Below are positions 50,923 to 59,960 of a stretch of DNA of 64,000 nt, piece after piece (position 1 is the first letter of the stretch; each line of letters starts with the position of its first letter). Source of the DNA: Maricaulis sp048268525 (lineage in GTDB: Bacteria; Pseudomonadota; Alphaproteobacteria; Caulobacterales; Maricaulaceae); assembly GCF_048268525.1 (NCBI RefSeq), contig NZ_JBLWVH010000006.1, positions 1 to 64,000 of the forward strand, given 5' to 3'. The notes beneath the pieces were generated by a model. That model was not told the origin of the DNA, made no database searches, and saw nothing but the letters and a program-made list of their open reading frames with translations. The position numbers were made by a program, and so were the translations under genes.

Positions 50923-51083
50923 GGATCAATCTCCCCGAACCAATGGCTTGAAACCAAGGTCTCGCATTGCTCTGCCCCGGCGTCAAAGCCTCGCGTGACA
51001 GGCATGCGCAGCTGTGCAGGTGACGGGCCTTGGTGCAGCCACTAAGTTGCGCGCCCTGACATACCCGTTTCGGAGTGAAGTAT

Positions 51084-52199
51084 ATGAGCGCGGTAATCCG
51101 GTCGACCGGCCTTTGGACGCCAGACGAGTCCATCTCCAACGACGAACTCGTGGCCTGCTACAACGCCTATGTTGAGCACTTCAACGCCGAGCATGCCGAC
51201 GCCATCGAGCGCGGCGCGGTCGAGGCGAAAAACCCGTCCTCCTCCGGCTTCATCGAGAAAGCCTCGGGCATCAAGTCGCGCTATACGATCGACAAGAAAG
51301 GCGTGCTGGACATTGCCCGCATGCGCCCGCGCGCCGAACCGCGCCCCAATGAAGCGCTGTCGCTGATGGCCGAAGCCGGTGTCGCCGCTGCCAAGGAAGC
51401 GCTGGAAGCGGCAGGCCGCGACGCCGCCGATGTTGACGCCGTAATCTGCTCGGCCACCTCGATGCAACGCACCTACCCTTCGATGGCGATCGAGATCCAG
51501 GACGCGCTGGGCATTGAAGGCTTCGGCTTTGACATGACCGTCGCCTGCTCCTCGGGAACCTTCGGCATCATCAATGCGGTCAACATGATCGAGACCGGCA
51601 TGGCCAAGTCGGTCCTCGTCGTGACGCCGGAGATCACCACCCCGCAGCTCAATTTCCGCGATCGCGACAGCCATTTCATCTTCGGTGATGTCGCCGTGGC
51701 CATGCTGATCGAGCATGAGGACGTCGCCGGTGGCGAGGGCTGGAAGATCATCGGCCGCAATCTGATGACCAAGTTCTCCAACAATATCCGCTCGAATTTC
51801 GGCTTCCTGAACGCGTCGGAAGAGCCCGCGCCGGAGTTTGAGGATCGCTATTTCGTGCAAGAGGGCCGCAAGGTCTTCAAGGAAGTCTGCCCGATGGTCG
51901 CCGAGATGATCCTCACCGACATGGGCAATTTCGGTCTCGAGCCGGCCGACATGAAACGCCTCTGGCTGCACCAGGCCAATATCAACATGAACATGATGGT
52001 GGCCAAGAAGGTCCTCGGCCGCGAATTCACCGAGGAAGAGGCACCGATCATTCTCGACGAGTTCGCCAATACCGCCGGTGCCGGCTCCCTGGTCGCCTTC
52101 CACCGCCACCATGACGGTTTCGAAGCCGGCGAGAAGGGGCTGATCTGCTCCTTCGGGGCGGGCTATTCGGCCGGTACGGTGTTCGTCGAGAAGCTCTAG
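51084..52199 (+). CDS. Beta-ketoacyl-ACP synthase III family protein (paralogue 1)
   Basis: The product is 371 residues, longer than FabH of about 320. ATG 51084 follows GGAG. The triad is retained: Cys155 (MTVACSSGTFG), His (LWLHQANINM), Asn (FANTAGAGS). An extra N-terminal region (YVEHFNAEHADAIERG) is typical of a FabH-like subgroup near the P. aeruginosa PA3286 type that uses medium-chain acyl-CoA; that link is from memory. Convergent with the serine hydrolase, 4-base overlap. Confidence 0.88.
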   Translation: MSAVIRSTGLWTPDESISNDELVACYNAYVEHFNAEHADAIERGAVEAKNPSSSGFIEKASGIKSRYTIDKKGVLDIARMRPRAEPRPNEALSLMAEAGVAAAKEALEAAGRDAADVDAVICSATSMQRTYPSMAIEIQDALGIEGFGFDMTVACSSGTFGIINAVNMIETGMAKSVLVVTPEITTPQLNFRDRDSHFIFGDVAVAMLIEHEDVAGGEGWKIIGRNLMTKFSNNIRSNFGFLNASEEPAPEFEDRYFVQEGRKVFKEVCPMVAEMILTDMGNFGLEPADMKRLWLHQANINMNMMVAKKVLGREFTEEEAPIILDEFANTAGAGSLVAFHRHHDGFEAGEKGLICSFGAGYSAGTVFVEKL

Positions 52200-53626
52200 C
52201 GGCGACCGCTCAGGGCCAGGGCCAGTCTGAACACCGAGAAACTGACGCCCGTCACCGCGCTGGCGACGAGCAGGATCGTCATGTCCGGCTGGTAGAGATA
52301 AAAGGTCGCCAGCGGTGCGCCGAAGAGTTTCGGCATGAGGTCCACAAAGACCCAGGCCATGGCCAGGGTGGAGAACACCGGGAAGACCAGGCTGAACCAG
52401 CCGGCAATGCCGGATTTGGCTCGCAGACCGGCCCGCCCCATCCAAGCCAGCACGATCCCCGCAACGAAGAGGACGGGCAGGACCAGCACCATCACATAGA
52501 GGCTCTGCGTCCCGAGATGCGGGCCGGCGCTTTCAGGCGTTTCTCCAAGCGCAAATGCGCTCATGCCTGCCAGAATGTCGCCGGTCACGCCAAATCCCAT
52601 GCCGCTATTGGCATTCACGAGCACCACCCCGCCCCTTTGCTGCGAGCGTGACAGGATGGCCAGGGTCTCGACCCCGGGGGTGAGCCCGGTGTGGTAGGCG
52701 GCATCAGCCTCGGCATCGATGAACCAGCCAAACCCGTAAAACGGTGAGGCGGCGCTGGCCGGACGCATCATCATCACCTTGTGGTCCGCGGTGATCAGGT
52801 CATCCTCGCCATTGGTCATCATCGCCAGATACAGAGCCATGTCGGCTGCGCTGGCGACGATACCGCCTGCCGGTGCCATGCCGCCTGACGCCCCGCCCTG
52901 CACGGGAACCGGGCGCCGGGCGCCAAACCAGGGTGTATGGCCGATTGCCATGCTGTCACCGGCCGCGCGCCCGCCGACAGAACTGTCATCCATGCCGAGC
53001 GGGGCGAGGATTTCGGTTTCGACATAGGCGGCAAAGTCACGCTCGCTGACCGCTTCAATCACCGCACCGAGGATCAGGTAATTGGCGTTGGAATACTGCC
53101 AGGCTGTGCCGGCTTCCCGGGCCGGCGAGGTCTCGGCCAGCTGGCTCACATTCCCGGCGAGCGTATTGTCCTGGTCGGCCCGACCGGTCTGGAAACTGTT
53201 TCCCTGCACGGTGGACCAGCCACTGGTATGGCTCAGCAATTGCCGGATCGTGACCGCCCCACCGGGCTGGCCGGCGAAGCCTTCGAGATAGTCCGCAACA
53301 GCATTGTCCAGATCGACCTCGCCCGCTTCCACCAGCTGCATGATGGCGAGCGCGGTGAAGCTTTTGGAGACCGAGCCCAGCGCGAAGGGTGTGTCACTGC
53401 TGACAGGCAGGCCACTGCCCGCGATGCGCTCGCCGCGCGACCCCACACGCAGATCGCCATTGTCGAGGATCGCCCAGGCCAGACCGGGCGCGGATGCGGC
53501 CGGCATGGCTTCGTCCAGATACGCATCAATCGCCAAGGATTGGGTATTCGCCTGCGCCAGAGCGGGCATGGTCAGGCCGGACATGACCAACAACGAAAAC
53601 AGAAGTCGTACCAGATAGCGCCGCAT
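52196..53626 (-). CDS. Serine hydrolase (beta-lactamase class C-like) with membrane tail
   Basis: The product is 476 residues, ATG 53626 (MRRYLVRLLFSLL). It has a signal peptide (to about ALAQ). The serine-type SxxK is GSVSKSFTAL, the YxN is YSNANY, and the third motif is HTGLTPG. The C-terminal three spans (about 360-470: VMVLVLPVLFVAGIVLAW and others) anchor it to the membrane. Substrates are unknown; no lactamase claim is made. Confidence 0.85.
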   Translation of the reverse strand: MRRYLVRLLFSLLVMSGLTMPALAQANTQSLAIDAYLDEAMPAASAPGLAWAILDNGDLRVGSRGERIAGSGLPVSSDTPFALGSVSKSFTALAIMQLVEAGEVDLDNAVADYLEGFAGQPGGAVTIRQLLSHTSGWSTVQGNSFQTGRADQDNTLAGNVSQLAETSPAREAGTAWQYSNANYLILGAVIEAVSERDFAAYVETEILAPLGMDDSSVGGRAAGDSMAIGHTPWFGARRPVPVQGGASGGMAPAGGIVASAADMALYLAMMTNGEDDLITADHKVMMMRPASAASPFYGFGWFIDAEADAAYHTGLTPGVETLAILSRSQQRGGVVLVNANSGMGFGVTGDILAGMSAFALGETPESAGPHLGTQSLYVMVLVLPVLFVAGIVLAWMGRAGLRAKSGIAGWFSLVFPVFSTLAMAWVFVDLMPKLFGAPLATFYLYQPDMTILLVASAVTGVSFSVFRLALALSGRR

Positions 53627-53633
53627 GTCTTGC

Positions 53634-53675
53634 CCCCGTCCTGTCCCAGTCCTGTCCCCGTCCTGTCCCGCCAAC
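53634..53675. repeat. Short tandem repeats upstream of the serine hydrolase
   Basis: Three copies of a 12-base unit around GTCCTGTCC(C) lie in the leader of the serine hydrolase, up to about 50 bases before its start. A simple repeat that could slip in replication. Confidence 0.5.
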
Positions 53676-53772
53676 ACGCGTGCTCGCGCCTATGCACGGT
53701 CCCTGCCTCGCGGTTCGTGGTCCAGAAATATCAGGCATCAACAGCCACCACCAGCGGTCGCTGCGAAACAGG

Positions 53773-54324
53773 TCAGGCGGCGTGCTCGACGCACAGCAGG
53801 TTGCCGTCCTCGACGGTCAGGCCTTCCTGCAGCAGATTGCAGAAACCACCCTGACCCTCCTCGCGACCCGGCCTGTGATGGCGACAGGTGTGGCAGACAC
53901 CGAAGGGGCGCCCATTCCGCTCCCGGATCAACCTGTCGAGAAGCTCGCCCAGCCCTGCGTCGAGACCGCGACGGCTGTCTTCCTTCAGGGCATCCATATG
54001 CGATGATATCCGCAGCAGGGGGTCATCCTTCAACACAGCCCGCGCTTGTGACGAGAGATCCAGTGTGACGCGGCGCCGGTCGGTCGCATCGGCGTGTTTG
54101 ACCACAAACCCCTTGGCTTCCAGCGCGTTGATCGTCTGCGACACGGTCCCCTTGGTCAGGTTGAGATAGCTGGTCACGGCCGAGGGCGATCGGGAAAACC
54201 GGTTGGCGGCGGCCAGATAACGCACGACATCCCACTGCACCGGCTTCAGCCCGTGGGCATGAGCCTCGTTGTGGATCAGGCGGCTCAGCCGCTCGAGCAG
54301 GCGAGCGGAATGTGTGGGTGTCAT
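53773..54324 (-). CDS. MarR-family regulator with C-terminal cysteine cluster
   Basis: The product is 183 residues; ATG 54324 has AGGG 4 bases before, ATG 54327 is possible. Winged helix: WDVVRYLAAANRFSRSPSAVTSYLNLTKGTVSQTINALEAKGFV, with DRRRVTLDLS wing. An unusual tail adds four Cys (144, 147, 162, 178) and His residues: VCHTCRHHR, GGFCNLL, LLCVEH. It suggests a zinc or redox switch. Divergent from the CMD operon; palindromes in between are its probable operators. Confidence 0.87.
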   Translation of the reverse strand: MTPTHSARLLERLSRLIHNEAHAHGLKPVQWDVVRYLAAANRFSRSPSAVTSYLNLTKGTVSQTINALEAKGFVVKHADATDRRRVTLDLSSQARAVLKDDPLLRISSHMDALKEDSRRGLDAGLGELLDRLIRERNGRPFGVCHTCRHHRPGREEGQGGFCNLLQEGLTVEDGNLLCVEHAA

Positions 54325-54336
54325 CATGCCCTCACT

Positions 54337-54351
54337 GTATCGACTCAATAC
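54337..54351. promoter_or_regulatory. MarR operator-like palindrome, site 1
   Basis: GTATCGACTCAATAC, a 15-base near-perfect palindrome (one mismatched pair), 13 bases ahead of the marR start. It matches site 2 at 14 of 15 bases. Confidence 0.65.
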
Positions 54352-54392
54352 TACCCTTGCAATCGCCGGCGTGCCCGCCTAGATACGAAACC

Positions 54393-54407
54393 GTATCGAC
54401 TCGATAC
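54393..54407. promoter_or_regulatory. MarR operator-like palindrome, site 2
   Basis: GTATCGACTCGATAC, a perfect 7-1-7 palindrome, 22 bases before the CMD gene. The centre is 56 bases from site 1. The pair in the divergent intergenic region is the pattern of a shared, autoregulating MarR. Confidence 0.75.
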
Positions 54408-54429
54408 TATTTTCTGTCAGGAGACTCCC

Positions 54430-54975
54430 ATGCCGCATATTCCCCCCTTCGACCCCGCCAACGCCACCGGCGAACGCAAAGAGCTGATGGATGCCGTGCG
54501 CAGCCAGTTCGGCGCGGTGATCAACATGTTCGGAACCGTGGCCCATTCGCCGGCGGCCCTGAAGTCAATGCTGGGCAGTTTCGGCGCTCTCGGGACCGGT
54601 CGCATCGGTGCCCGGCTGGGTGAGCAGATCGCTGTTGCCATCGCCAACCGCAATGGCTGTGAATACTGCCTGTCAGCCCACACGGTCTTGGGCAAAAACG
54701 CGGGTTTGACGGCCGCGCAGATGGACGACGCCCGCAAGGGGCGGGCCGATGACGCTCGCACCCAGGCAGCGCTCGATTTCGCCCTCGCCGTCGTGGAGCA
54801 ACGCGGGCATGTCGATCCGTCGGCGCTGGCTGAATTGCGCGCCGCCGGCTTCGATGACGAAGAGATTGTCGAGATCGTCGCTCACATCGCGCTCAACCTG
54901 TTCACCAACTACGTCAATGTCGTGTTCGACGTGGAAGTCGACTTCCCCAGCGTCAAACCCGTCAGCGCCAGCTAG
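54430..54975 (+). CDS. Carboxymuconolactone decarboxylase/AhpD-like protein
   Basis: The product is 181 residues. ATG 54430 has AGGAG. The AhpD-type redox CxxC with His is CEYCLSAHTVLG near residue 78-86, with EQIAVAIANRNG before it. It is a peroxidase-reductase-like activity. First gene of a MarR-controlled operon with redoxin and a 29-residue peptide. Confidence 0.88.
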   Translation: MPHIPPFDPANATGERKELMDAVRSQFGAVINMFGTVAHSPAALKSMLGSFGALGTGRIGARLGEQIAVAIANRNGCEYCLSAHTVLGKNAGLTAAQMDDARKGRADDARTQAALDFALAVVEQRGHVDPSALAELRAAGFDDEEIVEIVAHIALNLFTNYVNVVFDVEVDFPSVKPVSAS

Positions 54976-55028
54976 GCCAGCCGGCCCGCCGGCTCCGGCT
55001 GGCGGGCCGCCCTTCAAGAGCGAAAATC

Positions 55029-55529
55029 ATGAACCTGAAAAAAGCCCCGGAACTCATCACGACCGAATCGGTCAATGGCGGTGACGTGCCGCCCTCACTG
55101 GCAAGCCTCTCGGGACGCGTCATCCTGCTCGAATGCTTTCAGATGCTGTGCCCGGGCTGTGTTTCACATGCCCTGCCGCAAGCCCGGCGGGCCGACCTCG
55201 CCTTTCGCAAACAAGGGCTAGTCGTGCTCGGCCTGCACAGCGTGTTCGAGCACCACGAAGCCCAGGGACATCGCGCCGCGCTGGCTGCCTTCATGCATGA
55301 AAACCGGATCACCTTCCCGGTCGGCATCGATGCCCCGGCCACGTCCGGAATTATCCCGCAGACCATGACCCGCTATGGCATGCAGGGCACCCCGACCAGC
55401 ATTCTGATCGACGCCGGCGGACATGTTCGGCTGCAACGCTTCGGGTCCATCACCGACCTGGAACTCGGTGCTGCAATCGGCAGCCTGCTGAACGAGGCCG
55501 GCCAACCCGGCGCATCGACCAAACCCTGA
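55029..55529 (+). CDS. Thioredoxin-fold (TlpA/redoxin-like) protein
   Basis: The product is 166 residues. Active site CPGC in LLECFQMLCPGCVSHALPQ (residues 36-44 region), cis-Pro in GMQGTPTSILID. No signal peptide: cytoplasmic. A thiol reductase or peroxidase partner of the preceding CMD protein is likely. Confidence 0.83.
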   Translation: MNLKKAPELITTESVNGGDVPPSLASLSGRVILLECFQMLCPGCVSHALPQARRADLAFRKQGLVVLGLHSVFEHHEAQGHRAALAAFMHENRITFPVGIDAPATSGIIPQTMTRYGMQGTPTSILIDAGGHVRLQRFGSITDLELGAAIGSLLNEAGQPGASTKP

Positions 55530-55582
55530 CAGCTTCTGTCACCCCGCCGCGCCATCCTGCCTTTCAACACAGGAGAGACATC

Positions 55583-55672
55583 ATGCGGCGCCATTCGATA
55601 TTCGAATATGCATCCAATACCCTCGACGCAGTCGTCTGGGTCGGTTTCGTCGTCGTGCTGAGCGGGCTGTAG
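55583..55672 (+). CDS. Tiny membrane peptide, 29 residues, end of the MarR operon
   Basis: ATG 55583 has AGGAGA 7 bases upstream. It reads MRRHSIFEYASNTLDAV, then VWVGFVVVLSGL and TAG. A single hydrophobic helix at its C-terminal half follows a charged N-terminus. It is 53 bases after the redoxin stop. No family was recognised; a small membrane partner of the redox operon is inferred. Confidence 0.55.
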   Translation: MRRHSIFEYASNTLDAVVWVGFVVVLSGL

Positions 55673-55719
55673 CCCGCACACACAGGCAAATACACGCCAT
55701 ACAATTTTGAAAACCTAGA

Positions 55720-55772
55720 TAAAAAGAGGCCCGGCCCGCCAACCCCTGCGAACAGGGGCGACGGGCCGGGCC
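55720..55772 (-). terminator. Rho-independent terminator of amtB
   Basis: GGCCCGGCCCG (55728-55738) pairs with CGGGCCGGGCC (55762-55772), with nested CCCCTG/CAGGGG inside. On the minus strand it is followed by CTCTTTTT, the correct side for amtB which stops at 55846. Confidence 0.9.
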
Positions 55773-55845
55773 AAGTATACGTCACAGGCCGGGGAGGACA
55801 GGCCAGGACGAAAGATGTGTGTCGGCTAAGGGTTAGCCGCCAAAT

Positions 55846-57054
55846 TCAACCAACGGACTCACCGTGCAGCGTGGTGTCGAGGCCGGAAATCTCGCCTTCC
55901 TCGTCGACGCGCATGGGCATGATCTTGGATTGCACGAAAAGTATGACAGTTGTGACCACGCCGCAGTAGATCGCGGCGGCCAATGCCCCCCAGGTCTGGG
56001 TCCAGACCTGCATCACATTGCCCTCGAAGGCGCCCGCCGTGCCGCCGATCGCTTCGGAGGCAAAGACACCGGTCAGGATGGCGCCGACAAGCCCGCCCAC
56101 ACCGTGCAGGCCGAAAGCGTCGAGCGTGTCGTCGACCTTGAGCACCTTCTTCAGCGCGGTGACGCCCCAATAGGCCCCGAAGGCGCCGCCGGCCCCGATG
56201 ATGAAGGCCGACCAGGTCGGCACGAAGCCGGCCGCAGGCGTGATGGCGACGAGGCCGGCAATGGCACCGGATGCGGCGCCAAGGACACTGGCCTTGCCGC
56301 GCAGGATCCACTCCAGGCCGATCCAGACCAGCACCGCACTGGCGGCCGCAATCTGCGTGGTGACGAAAGCATGCGCCGCAGCGCCATCGGCGGCCAGCGC
56401 CGAGCCGCCATTGAAGCCGAACCAGCCGACCCACAGCAGGCCCGCACCGATCACGGTCAGGACCAGATTGTCGGGCGCCAGGTTGGAGCCGGGATAGCCC
56501 TTGCGGGGGCCGAGGAATTTGGCCAGCACCAGTCCGGCCACACCGGCATTGATATGCACGACCGCACCGCCGGCAAAGTCGAGCACGCCGGCCTCGCCAA
56601 GGAAGCCGCCACCCCACACCCAGTGACAGATCGGGGCATAGACCAGGATCAGCCAGGCGGCGCCAAAGACCATGAAGGCCGAGAATTTGATCCGCTCGAC
56701 CGCCGCACCGGCAATGATCGCGACGGTGATGATGGCAAAGGTGAGTTGGAACATCAGGAAGAGGTTTTCCGGCAAGTCACCGGACATCGTGTCGGGCATG
56801 ATCCCGGACAGGCCAAGCCGTCCGAGGCCACCGACGAAACCATTGGCCACGCCGCCATCGGAGAAAGCCAGGGAATAGCCGACCAGCGCCCACAAGACGG
56901 TCACGACCGCAGCCGCTCCGAGGCTTTGCATCAGGGTGGACAGGACATTCTTGCGTCGGACCATGCCGCCGTAGAACAGCGCCAGTCCGGGCAATGTCAT
57001 CAACAGGACGAGGGCGGTGGATGTCAGGATCCAGGCGTTATTGCCACTATCCAT
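55846..57054 (-). CDS. amtB: Ammonium transporter
   Basis: The product is 402 residues, about 11 spans. It opens WILTSTALVLLMTLPGLALFYGGMVRRKN, with Amt signature DFAGGAVVHINAGVAGL (pore His) and FGLHGVGGLVGAILTGVFA (second pore His). The usual partner glnK is not next to it. The 57055-57296 gap upstream should hold its promoter; no convincing sigma-54 site was found. Confidence 0.95.
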   Translation of the reverse strand: MDSGNNAWILTSTALVLLMTLPGLALFYGGMVRRKNVLSTLMQSLGAAAVVTVLWALVGYSLAFSDGGVANGFVGGLGRLGLSGIMPDTMSGDLPENLFLMFQLTFAIITVAIIAGAAVERIKFSAFMVFGAAWLILVYAPICHWVWGGGFLGEAGVLDFAGGAVVHINAGVAGLVLAKFLGPRKGYPGSNLAPDNLVLTVIGAGLLWVGWFGFNGGSALAADGAAAHAFVTTQIAAASAVLVWIGLEWILRGKASVLGAASGAIAGLVAITPAAGFVPTWSAFIIGAGGAFGAYWGVTALKKVLKVDDTLDAFGLHGVGGLVGAILTGVFASEAIGGTAGAFEGNVMQVWTQTWGALAAAIYCGVVTTVILFVQSKIMPMRVDEEGEISGLDTTLHGESVG

Positions 57055-57296
57055 GGGGCTCTCCCGAAACAGCGCGTGTTGTTTGTTGCGATTGCGAAGA
57101 GCTAGGCCGGGGAATCGCCGGGAGTCGACTTTGCAGCGATGATTTGCCGTGATTGTCAGCAGCGCGCCGCGAAATTGTGCACGCCTGCCCGTTTTCGAGG
57201 CGGTCGCGCATCATCCTTGCAATGTCAGCGTGGATTGATCGATGGCGATCATGCTTTAGGCTGGTCACATCAAGGACAAGAACAGAGTCCAACGCC

Positions 57297-58415
57297 GTGA
57301 AAAACAGCCTCATCCGATCGACGGGATACTGGGTCCCCGACAATGTCATCACGAATGACGAGCTCGTCGCCAGCTACAATGCCTGGGCGACCCGCTTCAA
57401 CACCGAGCACGCGGCCGCCATCGCCAGCGGCGAAGCCGAGGAAGTCCCGCTCTCCTCCAGCGAGTTCATCAAGGGCGCCTCCGGCATCGAACGCCGGCAT
57501 GTCTATGAGAAAAGCGGAATTCTCGACATCGACGCGATGACTCCCCGGATTCCGCCGCGCGGTATTGACGAGGTGTCGACACAGGCCGAATTCGCCCTCA
57601 AATCGGTTCGCATCGCGCTGGACAAGGCCGGTTATGACGGCTCGGACATTGACGGCGTCATCGTCGCCTCCTCGGCCCAGCAACGCAATTTCCCGGCTGT
57701 CGCCTGCGAAATCCAGGAGGCCATAGGGTCGACCGGTTTCTCCTTCGACATGACCATGGCCTGCGCTTCAGCGCTGTATGGCCTGCATTTGGCCAATGGC
57801 ATGATCAGGTCCGGCCAGGCCAGACGCATCCTCGTCTGCTCACCGGAAATGATGACCTGCATCAATGTTCATTCGCGGCGCGAGGTGCATTTCATTTTCG
57901 GTGACGCGTCGGCGGCAATGATTGTCGAGGCCGATGACGGCAAGTCGGGTGGCTGGGACGTGATCGGCACCCATGCCGAGAACAAGTGGTCCTCGGCCCT
58001 GCGCTCGGATTATGGCTTCATCAATATCGCCGAACGCACCGTTGATCCCGATTTCGCGCCGCATCTCGACCAGGACGGTCACCGTGTTTTCAAGGATGTG
58101 GTCGGCTTTGCCCCGCAAGTGGCCCGCCGGATGATGGAACAGATCGAGCTCGCCCCGGCAGACGTGCGCCGCACCTGGCTGCACCAGGCCAATATCCGCA
58201 TGGTCGACATGATCGCCAAACGCATCCTCGAGCGCGACCGCACCGAGGACAATGCGCCGGCCATCCTGCACGAATACGGCAACACCTCCTCGTCCTCGGT
58301 GGTGATGAATTTCGAGATGCACTCCGACGACATGGCCGTCGGCGACACCGGCGTGATGTGCGCCTTTGGTGCCGGCTATGGTGTCGGCGCTGCTGCCGTG
58401 AGGAAACGCGCATGA
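57297..58415 (+). CDS. Beta-ketoacyl-ACP synthase III family protein (paralogue 2)
   Basis: The product is 372 residues from GTG 57297 (VKNSLIRSTGYWVPDN); no strong ribosome site. Triad: Cys (MTMACASALYG), His (TWLHQANIRM), Asn (EYGNTSSSS). Closely related to the gene at 51084 in the same subgroup. Its stop overlaps the start of the next lipoprotein gene (ATGA). Confidence 0.87.
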   Translation: MKNSLIRSTGYWVPDNVITNDELVASYNAWATRFNTEHAAAIASGEAEEVPLSSSEFIKGASGIERRHVYEKSGILDIDAMTPRIPPRGIDEVSTQAEFALKSVRIALDKAGYDGSDIDGVIVASSAQQRNFPAVACEIQEAIGSTGFSFDMTMACASALYGLHLANGMIRSGQARRILVCSPEMMTCINVHSRREVHFIFGDASAAMIVEADDGKSGGWDVIGTHAENKWSSALRSDYGFINIAERTVDPDFAPHLDQDGHRVFKDVVGFAPQVARRMMEQIELAPADVRRTWLHQANIRMVDMIAKRILERDRTEDNAPAILHEYGNTSSSSVVMNFEMHSDDMAVGDTGVMCAFGAGYGVGAAAVRKRA

Positions 58416-59386
58416 AAACCTGGCTCAGCCTGATTTCGATCGCCGCCCTGGCGGCTTGTTCACCCGCTGTCGATGACGACATTTCGACGCCGGACACGAC
58501 GGCGCCTGATACGCAGGCTGATACAGTCGAGACCAGTGAGGAAGAGGCCAGTGAGGAAGAGGCTGCTGCGCCTCCGGGCACGGACATCCATCTGTTCGCC
58601 CTCGACTGGTCCGGCGAAGCGCCCGTGCTCGGTGCATCGCTGGGCGGGATCACGCGGCCCGGCTATGACAATCAGCCCTTCTTTACCCCTGATGGGGGCC
58701 TCCTCTACACGGCCGACGATGAGACCGGTGAAACCGATATCTGGCGACTCGACCTGGCCAGCGGCGAAACCACGCCTGTGACGCAGACGCCGGGCGAGAG
58801 CGAGTATTCGCCGCGCATCGCGCCGGATGGCCGTCTCAGCTATATCTTCCAGCCACCGGGCGGCTATGCCGGCAACGCCTATCTGGCCAATCCCGACAAT
58901 ACCGACCGCCAGCCCGCCGAAGCGCTGGCTCCGGTCGGCTATTACGGTTTTTCCGGTGACATGAGTGCCGTCGCGGTCTTCCACCTCGGCGAGCCGATGA
59001 CGCTGCAGCTGATCGACCGCACGACAACGCCCGAGACCGTCACCCATATCGCCGACAATCCTGGCCGCAGCTTCTTCCGCGCCGGTCGCGGCCCGGCAAT
59101 CTATGTCACCCTGGCCGACGACGCTGGTATCCACACGGTGCACGCGCTCAACACCCAGACCGGCGAATTGCGCGAAATGTTCGCCCTGCCCGGCACCAGC
59201 CAGGATTTCGCGGTGGCCGTCCTGCCGGACGACCGCATCACCTTCATCGCCGTCCATGACAACCGCCTCGTCTGGCGGGCCTGGGGTGGTTGGGAGCCGA
59301 TTGGCGCCATTGACTGGCTGACCGGCGTCACCCGCCTGGCCATCAGCCCGGACCTGTCGACGCTGGCGATCGTGGCGGAGGAGTAG
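58412..59386 (+). CDS. Beta-propeller lipoprotein (TolB/PD40-like)
   Basis: The product is 324 residues. ATG 58412 overlaps the KAS III stop. Lipobox LAAC (residue about 16). An acidic Thr/Glu linker follows (DTTAPDTQADTVETSEEEASEEE). Then WD40-like/PD40 repeats (FTPDGGLLYTADD, SPRIAPDGRLSYIF, LPDDRITFIA, ISPDLSTLAIV). The ligand is unknown. Confidence 0.75.
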   Translation: MKTWLSLISIAALAACSPAVDDDISTPDTTAPDTQADTVETSEEEASEEEAAAPPGTDIHLFALDWSGEAPVLGASLGGITRPGYDNQPFFTPDGGLLYTADDETGETDIWRLDLASGETTPVTQTPGESEYSPRIAPDGRLSYIFQPPGGYAGNAYLANPDNTDRQPAEALAPVGYYGFSGDMSAVAVFHLGEPMTLQLIDRTTTPETVTHIADNPGRSFFRAGRGPAIYVTLADDAGIHTVHALNTQTGELREMFALPGTSQDFAVAVLPDDRITFIAVHDNRLVWRAWGGWEPIGAIDWLTGVTRLAISPDLSTLAIVAEE

Positions 59387-59425
59387 GCGAAAACAGGTAG
59401 TTTATCCCCGCCGCGCACGCCCTTT

Positions 59426-59527
59426 CCTTCTCCCTTGGGAGAAGGTGTCCGCAGGCCGGATGAGGGGGATTCCTTCTGCACTCACAGGGGCTTACCCCTC
59501 ACCCTGGCCCTCTCCCAAGGGAGAGGG
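59426..59527. repeat. Pair of short palindromes, CCTTCTCCC type
   Basis: CCTTCTCCC/GGGAGAAGG at 59426-59445 and CCCTCTCCC/GGGAGAGGG at 59508-59527, the common intergenic hairpin type of alphaproteobacteria. Confidence 0.7.
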
Positions 59528-59533
59528 AAAGCG

Positions 59534-59960
59534 GCTCGCCGCACAAAATCCGGAAAACTTATCCCCACCCCCTCCACCCCGGGCGATAATACCCGTGGTT
59601 TTCGGGATGGGAGGCACGGGCCCTGTCACTTGTGCCCGGAAACGAGCGGAGCCTGTCCGCGTGTCGGGGATGACATCCCGATGCTCCGGCAGGGCGTGCG
59701 ACCGGGTCGCGGGGCACTAGACGACCGACCCCATCTACCTGGCGCATTGGAATCGGGGGCGAGAGCGTCCGGGAAAACTCCGCAAGCGGGATGCCGAGGA
59801 CACCACGGACACCGCAGCCCAGCCACACGGACACCCCGGTGCCCGCCGGCATCCCGCTTCCTCCCACCTCCGCCGCAATCGCGTGCGGAGACGAGACGCC
59901 GTGGACGCAACCGAGGGAGATACACCAAACCCGGCGCCGCGCGCAGGGCGACCCTTGAAG
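59534..59960. other. Unassigned GC-rich region with long inverted repeat
   Basis: No frame has convincing coding character. AAGCGGGATGCCG at 59784-59796 is exactly inverted at 59847-59859, with CACGGACACC repeated between. It may be an old mobile-element remnant or a structured RNA. Confidence 0.35.

Noticed and set aside
57055..57296. Sigma-54 promoter for amtB
   Set aside because: The best GG/GC pair is 12 rather than 10 bases apart.
59600..59950. RNase P RNA
   Set aside because: The conserved GAGGAAAGTCC region is absent.
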